64,000 nucleotides of DNA from positions 1,337,772 to 1,401,771 of the forward strand of contig NZ_LT717701.1 in NCBI RefSeq assembly GCF_900157385.1, in the 5' to 3' direction. The stretch's first letter is position 1. The number at the start of each line of letters is the position of its first letter. This document shows, piece after piece, positions 7,916 through 16,388 of the stretch. This DNA comes from Mycobacterium terramassiliense (lineage in GTDB: Bacteria; Actinomycetota; Actinomycetes; Mycobacteriales; Mycobacteriaceae). Made by a program: the position numbers and the translations under genes. The notes under the pieces were generated by a model. That model was not told the origin of the DNA. It did not search any database and worked only from the letters and a program-made list of their open reading frames with translations.

Positions 7916-8798
7916 ACAGCGGCAACTGCGCGACGCCGCCGCCAAGCTGGCCGACGATCTCGGGCTGGGGGCGGTCCAGGACCTCGACGACGAGGGCCGA
8001 ATCGCGCGGCTGGACAGGCAGATTGAGGCGACCGGGTGGCGGTCGCTGCGTTCCGATGGCGCCTCCGGCGTCGAGGTGGCCATCGTCGCGGAGGAGTTCG
8101 GGCGGCGCCTGCTCGACGCGCCGTTCCTCGGGCCGGCGCTGGCCGACGACCTGGCCCGGCACATCGGCGCCGACGGCGCGGGGGCGACCGTCGCGGTTGA
8201 CGGCCGGGCAATCGACGCTCGCGGCGCCCGGCGCGCCCTGTTGCTCTCCGGCAACGGCGTTCTGGCGGCAGAGGTCGAAGCGACCCGCACCGGCGCCGAC
8301 TTGACGCGCATCGAGGGGAACCTGGCGGGATCCCCTGAGCCCGTCGGCGAGGTGACGCCCGCGGCCGCCGCACGCTGGCGGGCCCTCGCGCTGGTCGCCA
8401 CGTCTGCGGACCTGGTCGGTATCGCGCGAGGCGCACACGCCGTCGCCTGCGATTACGCGAAGATCCGCGAGCAATACGGCAAGACGATCGGGTCGTATCA
8501 GGCCGTCGCGCACCTGCTCGCCGAAAGCCTTGCGCTGATCGAGGGTTCGGTCAGCGTGTTACGCCATGCCGCGTGGGCGGTCGACGAACTCGCTCCGCCC
8601 GAAGCGATGCGGGCCGCTCAGGTCGCGAAGGTGTATTGCGCCCGAGCCACCCGCACGGTATGCGAGACCGCCGTGCAGGTGCACGGCGGCATCGGCAACA
8701 CCTGGGAGTGCCTGATCCACGTCTACCTGCGCCGCGCGCTGACATCCACCGAACTCTGGCCCGTGACGCTGAAGGAGATCGACTTTGGACTTTCGTGA
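7893..8798 (+). CDS. Acyl-CoA dehydrogenase, short subunit (FadE)
   Basis: A 301-residue acyl-CoA dehydrogenase-family protein (start MDVRLTSEQRQLRDAA). The middle domain is abbreviated, and the C-terminal helices include YGKTIGSYQAVAHLLAE and VQVHGGIGNTWE. In steroid-degrading actinobacteria, such short subunits pair with a longer FadE encoded next to them to form alpha2beta2 enzymes. Here the partner begins 14 nt before this gene ends. It should oxidise the CoA ester made by the upstream ligase (inference). Confidence 0.88.
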   Translation: MDVRLTSEQRQLRDAAAKLADDLGLGAVQDLDDEGRIARLDRQIEATGWRSLRSDGASGVEVAIVAEEFGRRLLDAPFLGPALADDLARHIGADGAGATVAVDGRAIDARGARRALLLSGNGVLAAEVEATRTGADLTRIEGNLAGSPEPVGEVTPAAAARWRALALVATSADLVGIARGAHAVACDYAKIREQYGKTIGSYQAVAHLLAESLALIEGSVSVLRHAAWAVDELAPPEAMRAAQVAKVYCARATRTVCETAVQVHGGIGNTWECLIHVYLRRALTSTELWPVTLKEIDFGLS

Positions 8799-9873
8799 CT
8801 CGCCGGACGAGGCCGCCTTCCGCGAGCGGCTGCGCGCCTGGCTTGCGTTGCACGCCAAGCACTATTCCGGCTCCGGGGACGAGTACTGGGAGCGCATGGC
8901 CGACTGGCACCGGGCCCTCTACGACAACGGCTTCTTCGGCCTGTCCTGGCCGCGCGACTACGGCGGCCGGGAGCTCGCGCCGGTGTATGACGTCATCGTC
9001 GACGAGGAACTGGTCCGCGCCGGTGCCCCGCCACGCCCGAGCGTGGGCTATCTGGTGTACGGCATCGGCCGGCACGGGAGCGACGAGCTGCGCAAACGCT
9101 TCCTGCCCGGCATCATCAACGGCACCGAGCGGTGGTGCCAGGGTTTCAGCGAACCCGGCGCCGGCTCCGATCTGGCATCGCTGACCACCACCGCCACGCT
9201 CGAGGGCGACACCTATGTGGTGCGCGGGCACAAGATTTGGACGAGCTACTCCGACGTCGCCGACTGGTGTCTATTGTTGGCGCGCACCGATCCCGAGGCC
9301 AAGCGCCACCGTGGGTTGTCGGCGTTCGTGCTCAGCATGAAACAGCCCGGCGTGCAACAAAGGCCGTTGCGCATGATGAACGGGGTCACCAACGAATTCG
9401 GCCAGGTGTTCATCGACGGCGCCACGGTGCCCGCGGACCGGATGGTCGGTGCGCCGGGTGAAGGCTGGGCGGTCGCCATGACCGTCGTCGGTCACGAGCG
9501 CGAACCCTCCACGCTCGGCTACGCGGCCCGATACGGAAAGCTGGTCCGAAACCTGTTCGCGCGTAACGCCGGTCCGGTGCCCGAGGAGCTCGCGTGGGCG
9601 GCGATCGAGTCGGAGATGCTGACGCATCACGTCCGGCGCCGGTTGTCCGAGCAGCTGGACGGCGTCTCGCACGGTCCGGAAGGATCGCTCGACAAGCTGC
9701 TGATGACCTGGGTCGAGCAATCCGTCGGGCACGCCGCGCTGGCGGTGGCAGGGACCCGCGATCCGGACCTGCTCAGCGCGTACTTGTACAGTCGCGCGCA
9801 GAGCGTGATGGGCGGGACATCGCAGATACAAAAGAACATCATTGCTTCGCGAATCCTTGGATTGGGAGTCTGA
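8785..9873 (+). CDS. Acyl-CoA dehydrogenase, long subunit (FadE)
   Basis: A 362-residue acyl-CoA dehydrogenase beginning at TTG 8785, which has GAAGGAG eight bases upstream. The flavin/substrate segment WCQGFSEPGAGSDLASL and the C-terminal MGGTSQIQKNIIASRILGL are typical of the family. It overlaps the short FadE gene by 14 nt and is followed directly by the hydratase gene. The pair resembles heterotetrameric FadE26-27 or FadE28-29 type enzymes of sterol side-chain oxidation, but the substrate is not known. Confidence 0.92.
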   Translation: MDFRDSPDEAAFRERLRAWLALHAKHYSGSGDEYWERMADWHRALYDNGFFGLSWPRDYGGRELAPVYDVIVDEELVRAGAPPRPSVGYLVYGIGRHGSDELRKRFLPGIINGTERWCQGFSEPGAGSDLASLTTTATLEGDTYVVRGHKIWTSYSDVADWCLLLARTDPEAKRHRGLSAFVLSMKQPGVQQRPLRMMNGVTNEFGQVFIDGATVPADRMVGAPGEGWAVAMTVVGHEREPSTLGYAARYGKLVRNLFARNAGPVPEELAWAAIESEMLTHHVRRRLSEQLDGVSHGPEGSLDKLLMTWVEQSVGHAALAVAGTRDPDLLSAYLYSRAQSVMGGTSQIQKNIIASRILGLGV

Positions 9874-10641
9874 ATGTACGACATGCCAGCCGAAATCGAC
9901 GTCCGAGCCGACGGGGCGCTTCGGATCATCACGCTGAACCGGCCGGACGACCTGAACGCGGTCAACGACAACCTCCACGTGGGACTTGCCAGGCTGTGGC
10001 AGCGTTTGACCGACGATGCCACGGCCCGCGCAGCGGTGATCACCGGGGCCGGCAAGGCGTTTTCGGCCGGCGGCGATTTCGCCTACCTCAAGGAGCTGTC
10101 GGCCGACGCCGATCTGCGCGCTAAGACCATTCGGGACGGCCGCGAGATCGTGCTCGGCATGGCGCGTTGCCGAATTCCAGTGGTGGCGGCCGTCAATGGG
10201 CCGGCCGTCGGGCTCGGCTGCAGCCTGGTCGCGTTGAGCGACATCGTCTACATCGCCGAGGACGCTTTCCTCGCCGACCCGCACGTGCAGGTGGGGTTGG
10301 TGGCCGCCGACGGCGGACCGCTGACCTGGCCGCTGCACATCAGCCTGCTGCTGGCCAAGGAGTACGCACTGACCGGCACGCGAATCAAAGCGCAGCGCGC
10401 CGTCGAACTCGGGCTGGCCAACCATGTGGCGGCGGACCCGGTTGCGGAGGCGATCGCCTGCGCGAAAAAGATTTTGGAGCTGCCCCAGCAGGCCGTCGAG
10501 AGCACCAAGCGGGTGCTCAACATCCATCTGGAGCGCGCGGTTCTCGCCAGCCTGGACTATGCGCTTTCGGCCGAGCACCAGTCGTTCACGACGGAAGACT
10601 TCCGGACGATTGTCACGAAGCTGAACGAGGGCAAGAACTGA
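9874..10641 (+). CDS. Enoyl-CoA hydratase/isomerase family protein
   Basis: A 255-residue crotonase. The oxyanion-hole segments FSAGGDF (about residues 66-72) and NGPAVGLGCSL (about 108-118) are clear. The start ATG follows the previous TGA directly; an in-frame ATG three codons later is an alternative. The helix that usually carries the second hydratase glutamate reads ADPHVQVGLVAADGG, so the catalytic pair is not canonical and isomerase or lyase activity is possible. It is the last gene of the operon that begins at 6512. Confidence 0.9.
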   Translation: MYDMPAEIDVRADGALRIITLNRPDDLNAVNDNLHVGLARLWQRLTDDATARAAVITGAGKAFSAGGDFAYLKELSADADLRAKTIRDGREIVLGMARCRIPVVAAVNGPAVGLGCSLVALSDIVYIAEDAFLADPHVQVGLVAADGGPLTWPLHISLLLAKEYALTGTRIKAQRAVELGLANHVAADPVAEAIACAKKILELPQQAVESTKRVLNIHLERAVLASLDYALSAEHQSFTTEDFRTIVTKLNEGKN

Positions 10642-10652
10642 GCTACGCAAAC

Positions 10653-10711
10653 CGCGAGCGTAACCCACTGCGCATTTTCGTCCGCTTCTTCACAGTGACC
10701 TTACGCTCGCG
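10653..10711. terminator. Inverted repeat between convergent genes
   Basis: CGCGAGCGTAA (10653-10663) and TTACGCTCGCG (10701-10711) are perfect 11-bp inverted arms separated by 37 nt. They lie between the end of the hydratase gene and the end of the minus-strand hydrolase gene, and the right arm contains the hydrolase stop codon. The position suits a shared transcription end, but the loop is large and there is no T-tract. A related GAGCGT hairpin lies at 36007. Confidence 0.35.
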
Positions 10712-11570
10712 AGTCGTGTGCCCGCAGAAAGTCACGCATCACCGAATCGAACTTGTCCGGCTCCTCGATGAACGGCATGTGCGCGCTGGACTCGAACAAC
10801 TCGAACCGTGACCCGGGAATCCGCTGGTGCATTTCCCAGGCGTGTTCCGGCACGCACTCGTCGTACCGGCCCGCGAGAACCATTGTCGGCAGGGCGATCT
10901 CGGGGAGCCGGTCGAACACGTTCCAGTCGCGGATGGTCCCGACGATGTGAAAGTCGCTCGGGCCGAACATCGTCTCGAAGACATCGGTCCCCATGTTCCT
11001 GAACGCTTCCTCGAGTTCCCTGGGCCACGGACGCACGCGGCACAGATAGGTCTCGTTCCAGGTCCGGATGGCGGCCTGGTATTCGCCCGAGTACGTCGTG
11101 CCGGCGGCTTCGTGGCGGTCGATGGCCGATTGCGTCGCCGGGTCCAGTTCGGATTTCAAGCGCGCCACCATGTTCGAGAATTCGGGTATCGACGCGATGG
11201 TGTTCGAGAGGGTCAGGCTGGCGGCGCCGGAGGCCACGTCGAGCGCGTACTGCTGTGCCAGCATCCCGCCCCACGAGTTACCGAAGACATGAAAGCGAGT
11301 CAGGCCCAGGGTATTCACCACCGCGTCCATTTCGGCCACCGCGCGCTTCATCGTCCAAAGCTGAGCGTCGGAGGGCCTTCTGGACTTTCCGCAGCCGAGC
11401 TGGTCCCAGAAAACGACCTCGCGCTCGTCGGACATCCGTTCGAGCGAATTCAAGTAGTCGTGCGGCAGACCCGGTCCGCCATGAACGACGAGCAGCGGGA
11501 GACCGGGCCCGCCGCCGACTCGCTTGAACCAGACCTTCCCGCCTGGAACGGGCACCATTCCCTGACTCAT
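10701..11570 (-). CDS. Proline iminopeptidase-family alpha/beta hydrolase
   Basis: A 289-residue alpha/beta hydrolase of the prolyl-aminopeptidase family. The HGGPGLPHDY oxyanion motif is near residue 30, the nucleophile elbow is GNSWGG, and the catalytic His lies near the C-terminus in SSAHMPFIEEP. DQLGCGKSRRP is typical of the family. There is no signal peptide. It diverges from the thiolase gene across the region holding operator copy B, so it may share that control. Natural substrates of such proteins range from peptides to esters or lactones. Confidence 0.85.
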   Translation of the reverse strand: MSQGMVPVPGGKVWFKRVGGGPGLPLLVVHGGPGLPHDYLNSLERMSDEREVVFWDQLGCGKSRRPSDAQLWTMKRAVAEMDAVVNTLGLTRFHVFGNSWGGMLAQQYALDVASGAASLTLSNTIASIPEFSNMVARLKSELDPATQSAIDRHEAAGTTYSGEYQAAIRTWNETYLCRVRPWPRELEEAFRNMGTDVFETMFGPSDFHIVGTIRDWNVFDRLPEIALPTMVLAGRYDECVPEHAWEMHQRIPGSRFELFESSAHMPFIEEPDKFDSVMRDFLRAHDSRA

Positions 11571-11664
11571 CCACCCACCATCGCAAATTTGCGCCGTTGC
11601 CGTCGCCGGTGACGCGCGCGTTCGACCCGAGGGCGCCTACTTGCAACTCATACTCTCGAAATGA

Positions 11665-11679
11665 GAGAATAGCATTCTC
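11665..11679. promoter_or_regulatory. GAGAAT-N3-ATTCTC operator, copy B
   Basis: A perfect 15-bp palindrome (GAGAAT AGC ATTCTC) between the hydrolase gene (start 11570, minus) and the thiolase gene (start 11737, plus). An extra inverted pair CTCTC/GAGAG at 11653-11667 overlaps it with a 10-bp phase, suggesting room for more than one dimer. Confidence 0.8.
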
Positions 11680-11736
11680 CGTTCGTGCGGTCGGCTCCCA
11701 GGCCGCGCACCGTGCCCGCTGGAAGTGGAGAAGCCC

Positions 11737-12876
11737 GTGCCCGAAGCCGTCATCGTGTCCGCCCTGCGCACGCCCATCGGCACCGCCCGCAAGGGCACGC
11801 TGCGCGACACCAGCGCATTCGACCTCGCGCACCACGTGCTCAGCGAGGCGGTCAAGGACCTGGACCCGACGCAGGTCGACGACGTGATCCTGGGTGAAGG
11901 CCTCTACGGCGGCGGTGTCGTCGCCCGCCACGCGGCCATCACGGCGGGTCTGCCCCACGTGCCCGGTTTGGCCAACAACCGGCACTGCGCGGCCGGTCAA
12001 GCGGCGGTGCAGAGCGCCGCGGCCAGCGTGCGCGCGGGAATGGATCAGTTGGTGATCGCCGGCGGGGTGAACTCGGCTTCGACGTCGCCGCGGTCGCGCA
12101 TCCAGGTGGACGGCGAGTGGGTCGACTGGTTCCCGCCGACCCACCCGGACCGCCCCGACGCCCCCAACATGGACATGTCGATCACCGTGGGCTGGAACGC
12201 CGCGATCAAGGCGGGCGTGAGCCGCGAGGAGATGGATGCCTGGGCGCTGCGGTCCCACCGCAACGCGATCGCCGCCATCGATGAGGGCCGGTTCAAGGAG
12301 GAGATCGTTCCCATCGCCACGCCGCATGGGTTGTTCTCGGTCGACGAGCACCCGCGGCGCGACACGACCCTGGAAAAGCTCGCCGCGCTCAAGCCGCTGC
12401 ACCCGGAAATCGAGGGCTTCTCCATCACCGCCGGCAACGCCTGTGGGGCCAACGACGGCGCGGCGGCGCTGACCATCGCGAGCGACGCGCTCGGCTTGCC
12501 CGGGCTGGCCACCGTGCGGTCCTGGGCGTCGGTCGGCGTCGACCCCGCGATCACCGGCCTGGCGCCGGTGGACGCCATACCGAAAGCGCTTGCCCGCGCC
12601 GGTCTTTCGGTGTCGGACGTGGATCTTTTCGAAGTCAACGAGGCCTTCGCGGCCATGTGTGTGGCCACCATCAAGCTGCTCGACCTGGACCCCGACAAGG
12701 TCAACGTCAGCGGCAGTGGCTGCTCGCTGGGCCACCCCGTGGCGGCGACCGGGGCCAGGATGCTGGTCACCCTGGTGCACGAGTTGCGCCGCCGCGGCGG
12801 CGGCATAGGGGTCGCGGCCATGTGCGCCGGCGGCGGGATGGGTTCGGCGACCGTCATCGAGGTTGCTGCGCCATAA
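11737..12876 (+). CDS. Thiolase (acetyl-CoA acyltransferase, FadA-like)
   Basis: A 379-residue thiolase. The acylated cysteine is C84 in NNRHCAAGQ, followed by NEAFAAM, GCSLGHPVAATGAR and the second catalytic Cys in MCAGGGMG. GTG 11737 is chosen because the protein then begins MPEAVIVSALRTP with GGAG upstream; GTG 11725 would add four residues. It should do the last thiolytic step of a beta-oxidation cycle. The MeaB gene starts 8 nt after its stop, so both are controlled by operator copy B. Confidence 0.94.
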   Translation: MPEAVIVSALRTPIGTARKGTLRDTSAFDLAHHVLSEAVKDLDPTQVDDVILGEGLYGGGVVARHAAITAGLPHVPGLANNRHCAAGQAAVQSAAASVRAGMDQLVIAGGVNSASTSPRSRIQVDGEWVDWFPPTHPDRPDAPNMDMSITVGWNAAIKAGVSREEMDAWALRSHRNAIAAIDEGRFKEEIVPIATPHGLFSVDEHPRRDTTLEKLAALKPLHPEIEGFSITAGNACGANDGAAALTIASDALGLPGLATVRSWASVGVDPAITGLAPVDAIPKALARAGLSVSDVDLFEVNEAFAAMCVATIKLLDLDPDKVNVSGSGCSLGHPVAATGARMLVTLVHELRRRGGGIGVAAMCAGGGMGSATVIEVAAP

Positions 12877-12883
12877 TGCACAA

Positions 12884-13759
12884 ATGACGATCGCCGACCT
12901 GATCGCGGGTGCGCGCAACGGATCTCCGCGCGCGGCGGGTCGGTTGCTCAGCCTGGTCGAAGGCGACCGCCGCGACGAGGTGCTGGCGATTCTCGAACCA
13001 TCAGCGGTTCGCGTCATCGGCATCACCGGACCGCCCGGCGCGGGTAAGTCGACGACGATCGGAGCCCTGGTCGGCGCCTACCGCGAGCGCGGCAGCCGGG
13101 TGGCCGTGCTGGCCGTGGACCCGTCGTCGCCGTTCAGCGGCGGCGCGCTGCTGGGTGACCGAATCCGAATGACCGCCCACATCAACGACTCTGATGTCCT
13201 GATCCGCTCGGTCGCCACCCGCGGTCACGTCGGGGGTCTGGCCGCCGCGGTTCCGGCGGCCATCCGGCTGCTGGGCGCGATCGGCTACGACGTGGTGCTG
13301 CTGGAAACGGTAGGAGTGGGGCAGTCGGAGATCGAGATCGCCGCCGTCGCCGACCCGACCATCGTCATCCTCAATCCGGGGGCGGGAGACGCGGTGCAGG
13401 CCGCGAAGGCCGGCGTGCTGGAAGTCGCCGACATCGTGGCGGTCAACAAGGCCGACCGCGAGGGCGCCGACCAGACGGTGCGGGATCTGCGCGCCGAAAC
13501 CGGCGCCCCGATCGTGAGTCTGGTCGCCGCCCGAGGGGACGGCGTCGCGGATCTGGTGGCTGCCATCGACGATCACCACCGCACCGACAGCCGGGAGCGC
13601 CGGGTGGCGAGGACCCGCGCGCAGATGCTTTCGCTGGCGCAAACGCTGCTGCGGACGCGGCCGGATCTTGACCGGATCGCCGAGGCGGTGGTCGACGGCC
13701 ACGATGATGCCTATACCGCGGCCGAAAAGCTGTTGTCGCCCCCGCCGACCGACGGCTGA
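12884..13759 (+). CDS. MeaB-type GTPase, chaperone of AdoCbl mutase
   Basis: A 291-residue G3E GTPase of the MeaB/ArgK family, which loads and protects adenosylcobalamin in acyl-CoA mutases. It shows the Walker A GPPGAGKST (near residue 47), DPSSPFSGGALLGDR, the switch segment LLETVGVGQSE and the NKAD specificity motif. ATG 12884 lies 8 nt after the thiolase stop; an upstream TTG at 12863 would add seven residues inside the thiolase gene. Its likely client is the split mutase at the left edge. It is somewhat short for MeaB (about 320-330), trimmed mainly at the N-terminus. Confidence 0.92.
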   Translation: MTIADLIAGARNGSPRAAGRLLSLVEGDRRDEVLAILEPSAVRVIGITGPPGAGKSTTIGALVGAYRERGSRVAVLAVDPSSPFSGGALLGDRIRMTAHINDSDVLIRSVATRGHVGGLAAAVPAAIRLLGAIGYDVVLLETVGVGQSEIEIAAVADPTIVILNPGAGDAVQAAKAGVLEVADIVAVNKADREGADQTVRDLRAETGAPIVSLVAARGDGVADLVAAIDDHHRTDSRERRVARTRAQMLSLAQTLLRTRPDLDRIAEAVVDGHDDAYTAAEKLLSPPPTDG

Positions 13760-13870
13760 CTCGCCACGTCACACCGGTCGTGACGCTGCGGCTTAACGGC
13801 CAGCCCAGGACGTGTCGTGTGAAGTTATGTCTTTTCGTGTGAACTGAGGGCGGGATTCGGGCGATTTCCC

Positions 13871-13927
13871 CGCCTTGGCTTCACTGCCAGAGCCATGACT
13901 TCACGCCCCAACGCCTTGGCTTCACTG
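13871..13927. repeat. Direct repeat of 16 bp upstream of hydrolase-like gene
   Basis: CGCCTTGGCTTCACTG occurs at 13871-13886 and again at 13912-13927. Nearby, TCGTGTGAA is also repeated at about 13815 and 13834, and GTGAAGT/ACTTCAC form a distant inverted pair. The 213-nt gap between the MeaB gene and the next gene consists largely of these short repeats. No coding signal is seen in it. Confidence 0.5.
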
Positions 13928-13972
13928 GCACGTGGCCTTGATCTACCGCGTTGCATTGTGTTGCATGAAAAT

Positions 13973-14347
13973 ATGACACGTTCGGCCGACGACCTGGTAA
14001 CCGAATTCTGCGCGCGGTGGGCCTCCCCCGACCCCGACCAGCTGGCCGGATATTTCACCGAAGACGCTGTCTACCACAACATTCCGATGCAGCCGTTACG
14101 CGGCCGCGAGGCGATAAGAGACTTCATCGCGGGGTTCGTCGCCGCATTCGACGGTATCGACTTCAACGTGCACCGGCAGATCAGCGACGGCACACTGGTG
14201 ATGAACGAGCGCACCGACGTGATGCGCCGCAAGGATGGCCAAACCGTCCCCTTGCCGGTGATGGGCGTTTTCGAGGTGCGGGACGACCGGATCGCCGCGT
14301 GGCGTGACTACTTCGATATGGAAGCCGTCACCAGCGCCTTCAGCTAG
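13973..14347 (+). CDS. Limonene-1,2-epoxide hydrolase-like protein
   Basis: A 124-residue protein of the SnoaL/LEH fold. The epoxide hydrolase residues can be placed: Y34 and N36 (YHN), R80 and D82 (ERTD), and D112 (WRDYFD), matching the Tyr-Asn, Arg-x-Asp and distal Asp set of limonene-1,2-epoxide hydrolase and mycobacterial EphG. ATG 13973 gives the normal family N-terminus (MTRSADDLVTEF); ATG 13895 would add 26 residues across a repeat region. It would open an epoxide to a diol; the substrate is unknown. Confidence 0.82.
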   Translation: MTRSADDLVTEFCARWASPDPDQLAGYFTEDAVYHNIPMQPLRGREAIRDFIAGFVAAFDGIDFNVHRQISDGTLVMNERTDVMRRKDGQTVPLPVMGVFEVRDDRIAAWRDYFDMEAVTSAFS

Positions 14348-14382
14348 GCCTCTGGCCAACTCGACGGCGGCCCATAACTTTT

Positions 14383-14399
14383 CCGCACCGGAAATGCGG
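14383..14399. terminator. Short hairpin between convergent genes
   Basis: CCGCA and TGCGG form a 5-bp stem around a 7-nt loop in the 61-nt gap between the epoxide hydrolase-like gene and the convergent methyltransferase gene. It has no T-run and is a weak candidate terminator. Confidence 0.2.
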
Positions 14400-14408
14400 C
14401 CCACGTTC

Positions 14409-15152
14409 TCACCGCTGATCGCTGATGAGTAGGCGGTAACCGGCGTCAAGCAGCTGTTGGTCAAGGAGGTCGGGATATCGTTGATGCCATCGTCGGGAAC
14501 GCAGGTCGCCCGCAAGGCGGCCTAGGCCCTCGGCGAGGGCGGCGTCATCCGCATAAGCCAGCATGGACATGCCCGCGCGGACGGTGGGATCTAGGTAAGC
14601 GTCTGGGCGCCGCCAGTAGGCGGCGCCGAACCCATCGGTGCAATCGTGTGGCACCGGCACTGTCTGTACCTGCGCGCCTCCCAACAGCTCGACGAGCTGG
14701 TCGATCGGTACCCACAACTCGTCGCTGATTCGCGCGGCGGCGGGCAAGTAATCGCGCAGCAACCAGAAGTTGCGGGTCACCGATTGATCCCAAGTCAGGA
14801 TGACAATCCGATGGCGGGTCACTCGGCGTAGTTGGTCGATCCCAGCGGCGACATCGCTCCAGTGGTGCACGGTCAAAATGGCCATCGTCGCGTCCACACA
14901 CTTGTCGCGCAACGGCAAAGCCTCCGCGATGGCCTGTACACATGGCGCAGATACGGCAGGTCGCTGGGCGATCATCACCATGCTGGGCTCGATAGCGGCG
15001 ACCGTCTGGGCCGGTTCGTAGGAACCGGCGCCAGCCCCCACGTCAACTACGGTGCCCATCGTGGAGAGTGCGGCGTGAATCTGGGACGCGATTCGTGGGT
15101 CGGGCCGGCGCGTCGTGCAATAGCCAATGCCGATCCGGTCATAGGCATCCAT
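14409..15152 (-). CDS. Class I SAM-dependent methyltransferase
   Basis: A 247-residue methyltransferase. Motif I (VVDVGAGAGSYE) is near residue 35, a post-I acidic segment (AAIEPSMVMIAQ) near 53, and the motif IV region (DATMAILTVHHW) near 87, as in the methyltransferase type 11 group. The methyl acceptor cannot be inferred. It has lower local GC and more varied codons than the neighbouring fad genes. The 178 nt upstream of it (15153-15330) hold nothing recognisable. Confidence 0.82.
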   Translation of the reverse strand: MDAYDRIGIGYCTTRRPDPRIASQIHAALSTMGTVVDVGAGAGSYEPAQTVAAIEPSMVMIAQRPAVSAPCVQAIAEALPLRDKCVDATMAILTVHHWSDVAAGIDQLRRVTRHRIVILTWDQSVTRNFWLLRDYLPAAARISDELWVPIDQLVELLGGAQVQTVPVPHDCTDGFGAAYWRRPDAYLDPTVRAGMSMLAYADDAALAEGLGRLAGDLRSRRWHQRYPDLLDQQLLDAGYRLLISDQR

Positions 15153-15330
15153 CGATTCAGGATGACGGAGGTTGAACCGGCTCCGCCAGCGTTCTCACGA
15201 TTCTCATGACCTGCCGGTGGGACGCGTCCAGAGCCACTTCCTACCAAGCCACGTTTCGTCGGCGAGGTGCAACGGTGAACGCGGTATCGCCTCGCAAGCG
15301 CCCGGGCGGTGAAAGCGAGGTGCTGATTGG

Positions 15331-16293
15331 TCAGGCGGGCCAGGCGTGTTGGGCGACCCGGTAAAAGTTCCCGGCGAGGACGGCTTCGATGTCGGGGGCG
15401 GCCCACCCGCGACCGCGCAGGTGCTGCCCGAGGCCCAAGAAGGTTTCGGGCGGCATCCACTGAATCGGTCCCCAGCGGGTGTAGCTGTCGTCGAACAGGT
15501 GCGGGTTGCGCGCGACTTCGTCGCGGAAATCCGCGAAATCAAACGAGAAGTCGGTGCTGACACCGACGTGGTCGATGCCGACGAGCTCGACGGCGTACTC
15601 CAGGTGGCGCGCCATCGCGTCGAGGGTTGGCGTGTTGGGTCCCAGGAAGATGCCGACGCCGGTGATCCCGATGACGCCGCCGGTCGCGGCGCAGGCCCGG
15701 GCCTGGTCGTCGGTGATGTTGCGCGGGTGATCCCAGACCGCACGCATGCAGGAATGGCTGTAAACAACTGGGCCACCGGAGATTGCGCACATGTCGAGGC
15801 CGGTGCGGGCGCTGCAGTGCGATCCGTCGGGAACGACGCCCACCCGGTTCATTTCGCCGACGAGCGAACGGCCCCATGCGGTCAGGCCGCCGTCGGTGGC
15901 GTCCAGGCAACCGCTGCCGGCGCGGTTGGCGTGGTTATAGGTGGGCAGCATGGTCCGCACGCCGAGCGCGGCGAGGGTGGCCAGGTTGTGGAGATCGTCA
16001 TCGAGGGGACCGGAGTCCTCGAGGTCGAACACCACGGCAATGCGGCCGCCGCGGGTGATCGCGTCGACGTCGTCGAGGCTGTCGGCCAACTCCAGCTGTG
16101 GGTGAGCATCCACCGCCGAACGATAATGCCGCAGCAGGGCGATCGTGTCGTCGAAGGAGTGGGGCGAATACCCCGCATTGACGGACACCAATGCCCCCGC
16201 TGGCCGTCGGTAGCGGGTCAGCGGATCGACGTCGGTGTCCGTCTGCAGCGGCAGGCAGGTGTGCTGGTCCCACAAGAGCGACGTCATGAACAC
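15331..16293 (-). CDS. Peptidase M19 (membrane dipeptidase-like) protein
   Basis: A 320-residue M19/renal dipeptidase-like amidohydrolase. Metal-site landmarks are H11 (DQHTCLPL), the Glu in VFDLEDSG, the His in PDGSHCSART, the His in YSHSCMRAV and the Asp in GVSTDFSF. The usual HxD of the first strand reads H-T-C, so one metal-bridging Asp is replaced by Cys13. No signal peptide is visible, so it is probably cytoplasmic. Related bacterial proteins include enzymes that do not cleave dipeptides, so the substrate is open. Confidence 0.82.
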   Translation of the reverse strand: MFMTSLLWDQHTCLPLQTDTDVDPLTRYRRPAGALVSVNAGYSPHSFDDTIALLRHYRSAVDAHPQLELADSLDDVDAITRGGRIAVVFDLEDSGPLDDDLHNLATLAALGVRTMLPTYNHANRAGSGCLDATDGGLTAWGRSLVGEMNRVGVVPDGSHCSARTGLDMCAISGGPVVYSHSCMRAVWDHPRNITDDQARACAATGGVIGITGVGIFLGPNTPTLDAMARHLEYAVELVGIDHVGVSTDFSFDFADFRDEVARNPHLFDDSYTRWGPIQWMPPETFLGLGQHLRGRGWAAPDIEAVLAGNFYRVAQHAWPA

Positions 16294-16388
16294 ACGTACT
16301 GCATGATGTTTCGTCCAAGTTCGGGATCTCTATCAATGAAAGAATATTAAACCGCACGACCTCGACGATTTCGCCGCGTGGCGGCCCA

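Noticed and set aside
13760..13972. Possible small gene or mobile-element end in the repeat-bearing gap
   Set aside because: Only short direct and inverted repeats are present; there are no terminal inverted repeats, transposase fragments or target duplications, and the frame from ATG 13895 lacks a ribosome site.
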